Below, piece by piece: positions 43,953 to 52,642 of a DNA stretch of 64,000 nucleotides. Source of the DNA: Roseiarcus sp963835215 (GTDB lineage Bacteria; Pseudomonadota; Alphaproteobacteria; Rhizobiales; Beijerinckiaceae); the NCBI GenBank assembly GCA_963835215.1, contig CAWIES010000002.1, positions 1,178,001 to 1,242,000 on the forward strand, given 5' to 3'. The position numbers and the translations under genes are program-made. Numbering within the stretch: the stretch's first letter is position 1; each line of letters opens with the position of its first letter. The notes under the pieces are model-generated. The model was not told where the DNA came from. It saw nothing but the letters and a program-made list of their open reading frames with translations, and did no database searches.

Positions 43953-44591
43953 TCAGGGATTCTGCTTGGCCTGACCGGCACGTCCTCGCGAAAGCCAGAC
44001 CGTGCGCCCGCCCCCATTTTCCCAATCCTCGACGACGTGGGCAATGACCTCAAAGTCGATGCCGCTGAGCAGCGCTGCGTATTCGTCTGGGCTCAGGCTG
44101 GCGTGATATAGAGGGTCGCCTCGGTACTCGCCCAGGCATTCGCCATAGTCTGGCCCGCTGTTGAATATCAGCACGGCGGACGGCGCCAGGTGTCGGGCGA
44201 AGACGCCGAACATCCGACGCTGGTCGTCAGGCGTGAGGTGAAAGAGGCTATCCCAAGCAAGCACCCCATCAAATCGACGGGAAAGGCGTAGCGATCGCAT
44301 ATCATCCACCAGCCATTCATGATCGGGCAGACGCTGGCGACACAAGGAAATGAGAGTTGGCGACGAGTCGACGCCGGTCACGTGCAGACCGCACTCCGCC
44401 ATGTATTTCGCGACCGGAGCGCCCGAACCGCAACCTAAATCGAGAACGCTTGCGGCTCTTGGCAGCGCCGCGACAAAGCGATCGTGCCACGGCTTGTCGT
44501 TCCATGGACTGACGTGAAGATTGCGGTCAGCATCCCAGACGCGAGCATGTCGCTCATAATGGTCGACGATGCGGTCCGCCATGTCCTTCAT
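43953..44591 (-). CDS. Class I SAM-dependent methyltransferase
   Basis: This 212-residue protein starts MKDMADRIVDHYERHARVWD at 44591; an in-frame ATG at 44582 is an alternative. Motif I is VLDLGCGSGAPVAKYMAE, followed by VTGVDSSPTLISLC and FDGVLAWDSLFHLTPDDQ, typical of small-molecule methyltransferases. The substrate is unknown. It is divergent from the extensin-like gene, with only 77 bp between the two starts. Confidence 0.85.
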   Translation of the reverse strand: MKDMADRIVDHYERHARVWDADRNLHVSPWNDKPWHDRFVAALPRAASVLDLGCGSGAPVAKYMAECGLHVTGVDSSPTLISLCRQRLPDHEWLVDDMRSLRLSRRFDGVLAWDSLFHLTPDDQRRMFGVFARHLAPSAVLIFNSGPDYGECLGEYRGDPLYHASLSPDEYAALLSGIDFEVIAHVVEDWENGGGRTVWLSRGRAGQAKQNP

Positions 44592-44668
44592 ATTTTGGAA
44601 GGGTAGCCAGGCAAGGCCGGCGGTACAACCGGCGTGCAAACTGACGGCTTTGAACGGCGGGTCTGAAA

Positions 44669-45451
44669 ATGTACATCCGCTCAATTCTGACTCAGATGAA
44701 CCTTCGCTCCGCCGGCTTTGGCGCATGTCTGTTTTGTGTGCTCGGGACCGTGAGCGCGTTCGCTCAGGCTCAGGCGCCCCTTCCGCCCGTCCGACCGTCC
44801 GAGCTCTCCTCGCCGCCAAAATCCGACGAGGCGCCGCCAGCTACGCCCGCGCCGTCTTCGTCTCCCGCGGCGGCTTCAGCCCCGCCTCAGGCGGCCGCTG
44901 AAGCTTGCCTCGAGGAACTCAAAGCGAGCCACGTCGAGGCTGAACCGGCCCCCGAGCCGAGCGCCTCATCGGACGATTGCAGCATCGTCGCGCCGGTCCG
45001 AATCTCGTCGATCGGCCTCCCCGGCGGCGCCAAGCTCGATCTCCCGGCCCATCCACTGCTCGACTGCTCTTTCGCCGTCGTCTTCACTGGATTTCTGCGA
45101 AACCTCGTGGCGCCTCTCGGCGAGGCCATGCTGGGCGCGTCGGTGGTCGCGCTCGACACCGGCCCTGGCTACTCCTGCCGCAGCGTCGACCGCGTTCCAG
45201 GGGCGAAGGTCAGCCCACACGGCAAGGGCATCGCGATCGACGTCTCCGCGGTCCTGCTCGCCGATCGGCGACGCATCGCGGTCGGGCATGAGGCGAATCC
45301 CCAGGAGGCGTTGTTCATGCAAACGATACGGCGCGCGGGCTGCGGATGGTTCACGACCATATTGGGGCCCGGCGACCCAGATCACGCCGAACATTTTCAC
45401 TTCGACATCCTGCGCCACGGCGCGAGCGACAATTATCGCATCTGCGAGTAG
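44669..45451 (+). CDS. Extensin-family secreted protein
   Basis: This 260-residue protein has a signal peptide (about residues 11-33, ending AFAQA), a Pro/Ala/Ser-rich linker (about 34-80), and the extensin-like C-terminal domain: CSIVAPVRISSIGLPGG, then YSCRSVDRVPGAKVSPHGKG and HAEHFHFDI. The paired Cys, SPHGKG and HFH motifs resemble M15-type metallopeptidases, so binding or cleavage of peptidoglycan peptides is plausible but unproven. Confidence 0.88.
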   Translation: MYIRSILTQMNLRSAGFGACLFCVLGTVSAFAQAQAPLPPVRPSELSSPPKSDEAPPATPAPSSSPAAASAPPQAAAEACLEELKASHVEAEPAPEPSASSDDCSIVAPVRISSIGLPGGAKLDLPAHPLLDCSFAVVFTGFLRNLVAPLGEAMLGASVVALDTGPGYSCRSVDRVPGAKVSPHGKGIAIDVSAVLLADRRRIAVGHEANPQEALFMQTIRRAGCGWFTTILGPGDPDHAEHFHFDILRHGASDNYRICE

Positions 45452-45692
45452 CGCGGCGCCGCAGCGTTCAATCTGTCGGCGAACGAAGAAACCCGCCCAC
45501 AGTAGTCGAGCGGCCCCGTCGGCTCGATGTCCGACTTAGAGGCGTCGCGATTGTCAGCTGAACGTCGAGGATGGACGCGAAGCGGAATAACGAGTTCGGG
45601 CAATTGAATCGTCGAATCGAACACTCGTTTCCGCATGGCGTCATGCCAGCTCTTGCCCCTGGACGGCGGTTCCGTCGCCAAAGACCCGATCG

Positions 45693-46088
45693 CTAATCCT
45701 GCTTCAGCATGATGCGGTCGAGGCTCCACGGGCCGCCACCGGCAAACACCAAATAGAGAAACACGAAACAATAGAGAATGGCCAAAGTGCCGCCGTTCAC
45801 CGCCGGGTAGAAGGACTTCGGGGCGTGCGCCATGAAATATGCGAAGGCCATTTCGCCGGACATAACGAGCGCAGCCAATCGCGTGAACAACCCGACCAGC
45901 AGCAGCAGGCTACCAAAAACTTCGATGATCGCTGCTGGGACCATCAAGCCCGCTAGGGGCGGCCCCGCTTCCGGGAAACCAAAGAACTTCGAGAGCCCCG
46001 ATTGTAAAAACAACAGCGCCGCGACAATGCGCAGGATGCTGAGGAAGAAAGGTCTCCACCTTCCCAAATTCTCATATGGAGACGTCAT
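45693..46088 (-). CDS. DoxX-family membrane protein
   Basis: This is a 131-residue protein with four hydrophobic segments, starting MTSPYENLGRW at 46088 with GGGAG seven bases upstream. The DoxX signature is LRIVAALLFLQSGLSKFFGF and VFGSLLLLVGLFTRLAALV. Members are linked to quinone reduction or redox stress, without an agreed reaction. It appears to be a single-gene unit. Confidence 0.9.
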   Translation of the reverse strand: MTSPYENLGRWRPFFLSILRIVAALLFLQSGLSKFFGFPEAGPPLAGLMVPAAIIEVFGSLLLLVGLFTRLAALVMSGEMAFAYFMAHAPKSFYPAVNGGTLAILYCFVFLYLVFAGGGPWSLDRIMLKQD

Positions 46089-46257
46089 TTCAAACTCCCG
46101 TCCGACTACCAAATCAATCAAAGGGCGCCGGCGCGTCGCCACTCATCGCGTTCAGCATTCGAGAATATCATAGTTGGTTGGCAGCCAGCGGCCGCTTCCG
46201 CAGCGCGCCCTTCGCCCAGCGTCCGCTCCGGAGGCGCCGCGACCGTCGGCGGAACGG

Positions 46258-46488
46258 CTAGGTTGGGCGCAAAACGGTCATCGAAACCGACCCGCTTTCC
46301 CGAACGGGAGAGGGGTTATCTTCGTTCAAATCGGCTCCGGGCGCGAGAATCACTGAGGCGACCACGGACTTCGGCGCGTTCAGCACCGCATTGCCGGCGG
46401 GCAGCGAAATGACGTCCTCCGCGCGCGCTGGTGCGAAGCACGCGTGAAGCGCAACAAAAAGGACGCTCCCCAGAATAAGCTTTCTCAT
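46258..46488 (-). CDS. Small secreted protein of unknown function
   Basis: This 76-residue product starts with a clear signal peptide (RKLILGSVLFVALHACFAPARA) and continues with a short mature part (EDVISLPAGNAVLNAPKSVV, ending SVSMTVLRPT). A G-rich stretch precedes the ATG at 46488. No family was recognised; the coding assignment rests on the signal peptide and start context. Confidence 0.55.
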   Translation of the reverse strand: MRKLILGSVLFVALHACFAPARAEDVISLPAGNAVLNAPKSVVASVILAPGADLNEDNPSPVRESGSVSMTVLRPT

Positions 46489-46559
46489 CCGCCCCCCGCC
46501 AATGGCCCCAGCGCGAGCTTAGATGACGCAAGCGGGCTCCCGGCAATATGACGATCGCT

Positions 46560-47609
46560 TTACCCCGTCGTCCAGGGCATCAGCACGATCTTGCCGCCGA
46601 ACCCGCCGGTGTCGATGCGGACATGGACTTCGCGCGCGGCTGCGAGCGGCAGGCGCTCGACGACGACGGGATGAATGGCGCCATCGCGCAGCAACGCGAA
46701 CAGCGCCGCCATGTCGGCCTTGAATTCTTCCGGATGCGTCTTTCGGCGCGCCGTGATGCTGTACCAAGCGGCGCGACGGCCGCCGAACAGGAAGCTCAGA
46801 GCGCCCCAAAGCTGGAGACGGAGCAGGCCGAGCCCCGCCGAAAGCAAGCCTTCGCCCCCGACCGCCATGGTTTGCGAGCCATAGCCGACCAGCAACCCGC
46901 CCGGCGCCAGGCAGGCGAACGAGCGGCCAAAATGCGCGCCGCCGATCGCGTCGAAGACCGCGTCGACGCCCGGGCCGCCAGCGCGCCCCTGTGTGAGCCC
47001 ATGCACGGTCGCGACGAAGTCGCCGGCGCGATAGTCGATCGCGGTCGCGCCGAAGCGCTCGATCACGGCGAGGTTCGCCGCCGAAGCGGTGCCGATCGCC
47101 TTGAGGCCGAAATGGCGCGCCAGATCGAGCAGCGCCGTGCCGACGGTGCCCGAGGCGCCGATGACCAGGATCGTCGCGCCCGCCGATAGGGGGCGATAGC
47201 GGGTGAGCATCTGGAAGGCGGTGAGATAGGCGAGCGGAATGCAGACCGCCTCAGCCGGATCGACGCCGTCGGGGACCGGCACGAGAAATTGCGCGGGGCG
47301 GATCGCGTATTGGGCGTAGCCGCCGACGACGCAAAGATCGGCGACCGTTTGCCCCTCTTGCGGCGCAGTCACGCCGGGGCCGGTCTTCTCGACCAATCCG
47401 ACGAGGTCATAGCCGGGCGTGAACGGCAGCGGCCCCTTGAAGTCCGGGTAGCGGCCGCGCCGGATGAAGGCGTCGGTGAACCCGGTGCCGGCGGCGAGCA
47501 CCTTGATCCGAACCTCGCCGGGGCCCGGCTCGGGGACATCCGTTTCATCGACCACCTGCAAGACTTCGGGGCCGCCGAACCGCGAGATTTGAATGTGCCG
47601 CCACGTCAT
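46560..47609 (-). CDS. Zinc-independent quinone oxidoreductase-like MDR protein
   Basis: This is a 349-residue medium-chain dehydrogenase/reductase. The N-terminal catalytic fold reads FTPGYDLVGLVEKTGPGV and the NADPH motif is VIGASGTVGTALLDLA. No structural or catalytic zinc ligands are apparent, which places it with the QOR/enone reductase group. The C-terminal domain contains an insertion (RLQLWGALSFLFGGRRAAWY) typical of one alphaproteobacterial subgroup. The substrate is unknown. Confidence 0.85.
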   Translation of the reverse strand: MTWRHIQISRFGGPEVLQVVDETDVPEPGPGEVRIKVLAAGTGFTDAFIRRGRYPDFKGPLPFTPGYDLVGLVEKTGPGVTAPQEGQTVADLCVVGGYAQYAIRPAQFLVPVPDGVDPAEAVCIPLAYLTAFQMLTRYRPLSAGATILVIGASGTVGTALLDLARHFGLKAIGTASAANLAVIERFGATAIDYRAGDFVATVHGLTQGRAGGPGVDAVFDAIGGAHFGRSFACLAPGGLLVGYGSQTMAVGGEGLLSAGLGLLRLQLWGALSFLFGGRRAAWYSITARRKTHPEEFKADMAALFALLRDGAIHPVVVERLPLAAAREVHVRIDTGGFGGKIVLMPWTTG

Positions 47610-47671
47610 GGTTGTCCCCCTTGCGATCGAGAGGGCCGCGCGCCCAAGCGAAAGCGACTCCGGGCCAGGCC

Positions 47672-48667
47672 TCAGCGTATGCCAAACGATTGCACGACCA
47701 GCGGCGTGTCGATGATCAGATGCGGCGCGATGGCATGGTAGGCGACCGTGTGGACCCAGGCGTTGCCGGTGCGAAGCGTGAGCAACGACTTGACCATGCC
47801 CGGGCCGGTATAGCCCAGAAAGACGAAGATGAGCGACAGCGCGGTGTCGCGCGAGGAATCGAACGCCGACCAGCCTTCGACGAGGTGCATCACCGCGTAG
47901 GTCAGCCCGCCAAGGATGACGGTCGTCGTCGCCGAGCCGGTCAGCTTGAGATAGCGCGGTAGCAGGATCGAATAGATCAGCACCATCGTCGGCAACACGG
48001 TGCCGATAAAGTACAGCAGGAAGGTCAGCGGCGCGCCGACGAGCAGCTGGGTCGGGCTCAGTCGGAAGAAGCCGGTGCCCAAGGTGGCGAACTCGAACGC
48101 GCCGTCGAAGAGACAGATCACGACGACCACCAGCCAGTCGTTGCGCCGATCGATCGAGCGAAGATTGAGCTGGGTCGCGTCGTAGCGGCGACGAAACCAG
48201 AGATAGGGGACGACCGCGAAAACCACGAAGTTATAGATCGCCCAGGTCGCGAATTCGCCCGGCGAAGGAGGCGTCGTACAGCCGTAGACGGTGCCGGCGA
48301 TATGGAAACTGAAGGCGCGATAGCCAAGCGCCGGCCCGACGATCCAGCCGCCCGCCTGGCCCAATGCCGCGTAGGCGAGCAGGGCGAAGGTCTCCTTCGC
48401 CGCGACATTGCGCGCAGGCGCGCGGGCGGCGATGTCGGGAATGACGCGTTTGCGCGTCAGCCAATAGATTATGCCCATCAGCACGAAGATCTGGATCATG
48501 CCGATGGTCGGCGCCGCCACCTGGATTGCGAAGGGAATTCCCGCGAGCGCCGGCCGATCGAACGGCAGGCGACCGTCGGCGAGCACGAGGACGACGCAGT
48601 AGGCGACGATCCAGACGCCAACGGCGATCTGCACGACGGGGTCCAAGATCAAGCGGCGCAGCAGCAT
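47672..48667 (-). CDS. Multi-pass membrane protein with CPBP-like C-terminus
   Basis: This 331-residue protein starts MLLRRLILDPVVQIAVGVW at 48667 and has about eight hydrophobic segments. The end (LTYAVMHLVEGWSAFD, RTGNAWVHTVAYHAI) resembles the His motifs of CPBP-type intramembrane proteases, but the EExxxR motif was not found. It may be an inactive relative or an unrelated membrane protein. The open frame extends further upstream, but that part looks non-coding. Confidence 0.65.
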   Translation of the reverse strand: MLLRRLILDPVVQIAVGVWIVAYCVVLVLADGRLPFDRPALAGIPFAIQVAAPTIGMIQIFVLMGIIYWLTRKRVIPDIAARAPARNVAAKETFALLAYAALGQAGGWIVGPALGYRAFSFHIAGTVYGCTTPPSPGEFATWAIYNFVVFAVVPYLWFRRRYDATQLNLRSIDRRNDWLVVVVICLFDGAFEFATLGTGFFRLSPTQLLVGAPLTFLLYFIGTVLPTMVLIYSILLPRYLKLTGSATTTVILGGLTYAVMHLVEGWSAFDSSRDTALSLIFVFLGYTGPGMVKSLLTLRTGNAWVHTVAYHAIAPHLIIDTPLVVQSFGIR

Positions 48668-49004
48668 CGCGTGTCTCCGGGCAGGTCGAGCCGCGCTTTG
48701 CAAGAGGGCGCGGCCGAAAGCGATCGCGAGGGGCGCCTCGCGAGCAGGCACGCATGAGCATCGACGCAGCGCCAAGCGTCGATCGATTTTCCGAATTGAT
48801 GTCGCCGACCGATGGCGTTCGACAATGCCGCGGCGACGAAAGGTCGGCGACTTTGCAGCGTCGCAAACCGTCAAGCAGCGCAGGAAATAAGGCGCTTCTC
48901 GTCAGGGAAAATCAAGCGAGGGTCTGTGGGATTGACCGAGCCCGGATCAGTTTTCGTCCAACAACGCAGCGATCTGTCCGCCCGCGCCCCCGCTCAATTG
49001 TCGT
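48668..49004. other. Gene-free stretch between the membrane protein gene and ilvN
   Basis: No convincing gene, repeat or terminator was recognised in these 337 bp. It must contain the promoter of the membrane protein gene and the 3' end of the ilv transcript. Confidence 0.5.
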
Positions 49005-49562
49005 TCAAATCGGCTCGGGGCCGCGCGAGATGGCGGCGACGCCGGTGCGGGCGACTTCGACCAGGCCGAGGCCGCGCATCAGCTCGACGAAATCGTCGAT
49101 CTTGCGCGGCGCGCCGGTCAACTCGAACACGAAGCTCTCGGTCGTCGCGTCGATCACCTTGGCGCGGAAGGCTTCGGCGAGGCGCAGCGCTTCGACTCGG
49201 TTTTCGCCCTTGCCGCGCACCTTGACCATCGCCAGCTCGCGCTCGATCGCGCGCACGCTCAGCGTGAGGTCGGTGACGGAATGGACCGGCACCAGCCGCT
49301 CGAGCAGGTGGCGCACCTGCTCGATCACGCTCGGCGTGCCGGAGGTGACGATGGTGATGCGCGACTGGTGCGTCTCATGCGCGACCTCGGCGACCGTCAG
49401 GCTCTCGATGTTGAACGAGCGCGCCGAGAACAGGCCGACCACCCGCGCGAGAACCCCCGGCTCGTTGTCGACCAGCACCGAAAGCGTGTGGAACTCGATG
49501 CCGGACTTTCGGACCGGCGCCGAATAGGGCGAAGGCGGGTAGGCGGTCGTGGACTTGCTCAT
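49005..49562 (-). CDS. ilvN: Acetolactate synthase small (regulatory) subunit
   Basis: This is a 185-residue regulatory subunit. The N-terminal ACT domain (HTLSVLVDNEPGVLARVVGL, FSARSFNIESLTVAEV) binds valine for feedback control, and the C-terminal part continues with RELAMVKVRG and SFVFELTGAPRKIDDFVELM. Its start overlaps the end of the threonine dehydratase gene by four bases, so it belongs to the ilvB transcript. Confidence 0.95.
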   Translation of the reverse strand: MSKSTTAYPPSPYSAPVRKSGIEFHTLSVLVDNEPGVLARVVGLFSARSFNIESLTVAEVAHETHQSRITIVTSGTPSVIEQVRHLLERLVPVHSVTDLTLSVRAIERELAMVKVRGKGENRVEALRLAEAFRAKVIDATTESFVFELTGAPRKIDDFVELMRGLGLVEVARTGVAAISRGPEPI

Positions 49563-50590
49563 CGGATTATCCCTTGCCTTGGCTTAGTGTCGGCGCGCCG
49601 CGACGGGCGCGTGAATGGACGGGGCGCCGAGCGGGCGGCCGGGGCCGCCCAACGCTGGAAGAGTTCGAAGTCGATGTTGCCGCCAGACAGCACCAGGCCG
49701 ACGCGCTTGCCCGCTAGCCGTCCGCGCTCCTGCATCGCCGCCGCGAGGCCCGCAGCGCCCGCGCCCTCGGCGAGGTTGTGGGTGTCGCTCCAATAGGCGC
49801 GGATCGCTGCGGCGATCTCGTCGTCGCCGACCAGGACGATGCGCGCCACGCCGCGGCGGATGACGTCGAGCGCCTCTTCATCGGGCGCGCGCGTCGCGAC
49901 ACCGTCGGCCAGCGTGTCGCAGGTTTCCGTCGTGACAACGCGGCCGGCGGCGAAAGAGAGCGCGTAAGCCGGCGCCCCGACCGCCTGCACGCCGACGATT
50001 TCCGTCCTTAAGCCGAGCGCGTCGCGCGCAGCGATACAGCCGCAGACGCCGGAGCCCTGACCGATCGGCACGTACAGCACGTCGAGATCGGGGTGGGCGG
50101 TCAACAGCTCGAGCCCGTAGGTCGAGACGCCGAGCGCCAGATCGCGATGGAACGAGGGCACGGCGACGAGGCCGCTTCTCTCGGCGATACGCATCGCCTC
50201 CTCGCGGGCGGCCTGGAAATCGTCGCCGTGCTCGATCAGCTCGGCCCCCAGCGCCCGCATCGCCGCGTTCTTTTCTGTCGAATTGCCGCGCGGCACGTAG
50301 ACGCGCACGCTCAAGCCGGCGCGCGCGCCGGCGAAGGCGAGGCTCTGGCCGTGATTGCCGCGCGTCGCCGAGACGAGGCCCTTGGCCGCCGGATCGCGCC
50401 GCTTCAATGCGTCAACGAAGGTCAGCCCGCCGCGCACCTTGAAGGCGCCGGTGGGGTTGTGGTTCTCGTGCTTGACCACAACCTCGGCGCCGAGCCGGCG
50501 GGCGATGAGCGGCCAGCCGATCGCCGGCGTCGGCGGCAGGGCCGCCGCCACGATCCGCTGCGCGCCGCGCATTTCCTCGAGAGTGAACAT
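49559..50590 (-). CDS. Threonine dehydratase-like PLP enzyme, between ilvB and ilvN
   Basis: This is a 343-residue type II PLP enzyme. The Schiff-base Lys is in NHNPTGAFKVRGG, and the phosphate-binding loop is the Gly-rich IGQGSGVCGC. LVSATRGNHGQSLAFAG and GLVLSGGNID also fit threonine/serine dehydratases. It lacks the C-terminal ACT-like regulatory domain of full-length IlvA, so it resembles the short catabolic-type enzymes. Its location between ilvB and ilvN suggests it supplies 2-oxobutanoate for isoleucine synthesis. Confidence 0.88.
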   Translation of the reverse strand: MFTLEEMRGAQRIVAAALPPTPAIGWPLIARRLGAEVVVKHENHNPTGAFKVRGGLTFVDALKRRDPAAKGLVSATRGNHGQSLAFAGARAGLSVRVYVPRGNSTEKNAAMRALGAELIEHGDDFQAAREEAMRIAERSGLVAVPSFHRDLALGVSTYGLELLTAHPDLDVLYVPIGQGSGVCGCIAARDALGLRTEIVGVQAVGAPAYALSFAAGRVVTTETCDTLADGVATRAPDEEALDVIRRGVARIVLVGDDEIAAAIRAYWSDTHNLAEGAGAAGLAAAMQERGRLAGKRVGLVLSGGNIDFELFQRWAAPAARSAPRPFTRPSRRADTKPRQGIIR

Positions 50591-50614
50591 GACCGGCTCT
50601 CCCGCGGCCTGGCG

Positions 50615-52388
50615 TCAGACCAGCGCCTTGCCCTTTTCGTCGATCACATTGCCGAGCTCGACGCCCGCGTCATCTTCGAGCGCGGCGAGAATCATATCGT
50701 TATGCGCCTTGCCCGAGGGGATCATCGGGAAACAATTTTCCTTCTGGTCGACCAGGCAGTCGAAGATCACGGGCTTGGGCGTATCGATCATCTCCATGAT
50801 CGCGTCGTCGAGCTTGGCGGGATCGGAGCAGCGGATGCCGTGCCCGCCGTAGGCCTCGGCGAGCTTGACGAAATCGGGCAGCGAATCGGTGTAACTCTCC
50901 GAATAGCGACCCCCGTGCAGCAGCTCCTGCCACTGGCGCACCATCCCCATGTACTGGTTGTTGAGGATGAAGATCTTCACCGGCGCGCGATGCTGCACGG
51001 CCGTCGACATCTCCTGCATGTTCATCAGGATCGACGCTTCGCCAGCGATGTCGATGACCAGCGCCTTGGGATGGGCGATCTGAACGCCGATCGCCGCCGG
51101 CAGGCCGTAGCCCATGGTGCCGAGGCCCCCCGAAGTCATGAAGCGATTGGGCTCGTCGAGGTCGAAGTGCTGCGCCGCCCACATCTGATGCTGGCCGACT
51201 TCGGTCGTGACGTAGACGTCGCGGTCCCTCGTCAGCGCGCGCAGCCGTCGAATGGCGTGTTGCGGCTTGATGATTGCGTTGGAGTTGCGGAAGTCGAACG
51301 AGCGACGCGCGCGCCAATGCTCGATCGTCTGCCACCACTTGGCCAAGGCCGCGGCGTCGGGCTGGAGCGCCTGGGTGCGCCACAGGCGCAGCATGTCCTC
51401 AAGCACATGGGCGCAGTCGCCGACGATGCCGAGCTCGACCTTGACGTTCTTGTTGATCGAGGACGGGTCGATGTCGATGTGGATCTTCTTGCTGTGCGGC
51501 GAGAAGGCGTCGAGCCGGCCAGTGATGCGGTCATCGAACCGCGCGCCGACGCAGATCATCAGATCGCAGTCATGCATCGTATTGTTGGCCTCGAACGAGC
51601 CGTGCATGCCGAGCATGCCGAGCCAATGCTTGTCGGAGGCCGGAAAAGCGCCCAGACCCATCAGCGTCGAGGTGACGGGAAAGCCAGTGACGCGCACCAG
51701 CTCGCGCAGCAGCGTCGACAGCCTGCGGGCCGGAATTGATGACGCCGCCGCCAGTGTAGAAGACCGGCTTCTTCGCCTTGGCCATCATCTCGACGGCGTG
51801 TTTGATCCGCTCGAGATCGCCCTTGATCTGCGGCTGGTAGGTCTTGTGCTGGGCGCCGCGCGGGAACGCGTAAGTTCCGGCGGCGAACTGCACGTCCTTG
51901 GGAATGTCGACGACGACCGGGCCGGGGCGGCCATGCGAAGCGACGTAGAACGCCTCGTGCAGGATGCGCGGCAGGTCGGCGATGTTGCGCACGAGGTAAT
52001 TGTGCTTGGTGCAGCTACGGGTGATGCCGATCGTGTCGCATTCCTGGAATGCGTCCGAACCGATCAGATGGGTCGGCACCTGGCCGGTGATGCAAACGAG
52101 CGGGATCGAGTCGAGCAGCGCGTCGGTCAGGCCGGTGACGGCGTTGGTCGCGCCCGGGCCGGACGTGACCAGCAGGACGCCGACCTTGCCGGTCGAGCGG
52201 GCGTAGCCCTCGGCGGCGTGCGCGGCGCCCTGTTCGTGGCGGACGAGAATGTGACGAACCTGGTTCTGGCCGAAAAGGGCGTCGTAGATCGGCAGCACGG
52301 CGCCGCCGGGATAGCCGAAGATGCATTCGACGCCCTGGTCCTTGAGCGCCTCGACGACCATTTCCGCACCGGTCATGTGTTTCGACAT
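50615..52388 (-). pseudogene. ilvB: ilvB, acetolactate synthase large subunit, with one frameshift
   Basis: This is the catalytic subunit for branched-chain amino acid synthesis. The start MSKHMTGAEMVVEALKDQGV at 52388 has GGGAG upstream. The first 220 residues are normal through TGGGVINSGP. At about 51722 one extra base breaks the frame; removing it gives PQLSTLLRELVRVTG, and the rest is intact to the end, including the TPP motif GEASILMNMQEM and ILNNQYMGMVRQWQ. Because an organism with both neighbours intact would hardly lack this enzyme, a sequence error is likely, but that is inference. Confidence 0.9.
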
Positions 52389-52460
52389 CGAGATTCTCCC
52401 TTTCACTCGCCGCTCCTGGGCCGCTCGGTCGGCGGCGCGGCGGCGTCGGACCCAAGGCAA

Positions 52461-52485
52461 TAAAAAAGGCCCGCGAGGGGCCTTG
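52461..52485 (-). terminator. Intrinsic terminator/attenuator before ilvB
   Basis: On the minus strand AAGGCCC-CTCGC-GGGCCTT forms a 7-bp stem directly followed by a run of T (TTTTTATT). It stands about 75 bases upstream of the ilvB start and 30 bases after a leader-peptide gene, so it is best read as the terminator of a transcription attenuator. Confidence 0.85.
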
Positions 52486-52514
52486 GACATGCGCCAGTCG
52501 ATGGAAGCGGGTCC

Positions 52515-52565
52515 TTAAGCCCGTCCACTCTCCAGCGCACAAATTACGATAAGCTTACGGGCCAC
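52515..52565 (-). CDS. ilv leader peptide (attenuator), MARKLIVICALESGRA
   Basis: A 16-codon frame from a GTG at 52565 encodes MARKLIVICALESGRA and is too short for ordinary gene finding. Four consecutive codons are Leu-Ile-Val-Ile, matching the end products of the pathway. GGTGGAG lies nine bases upstream. Ribosome stalling at these codons when branched-chain aminoacyl-tRNA is scarce would favour an antiterminator; GGACCC after the leader can pair with GGGTCC beyond the terminator. Confidence 0.75.
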   Translation of the reverse strand: MARKLIVICALESGRA

Positions 52566-52642
52566 GACGGACGACTCCACCTGATAAAGTGCGGCGCAAC
52601 CTACTGAAGCGCTGGGGCGGCGTCAAGGGCCGCCCTTGCGCG

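Noticed and set aside
45433..45771. 112-codon minus-strand frame between the extensin-like and DoxX genes
   Set aside because: It overlaps both neighbours, has no ribosome-binding site and no recognisable protein features.
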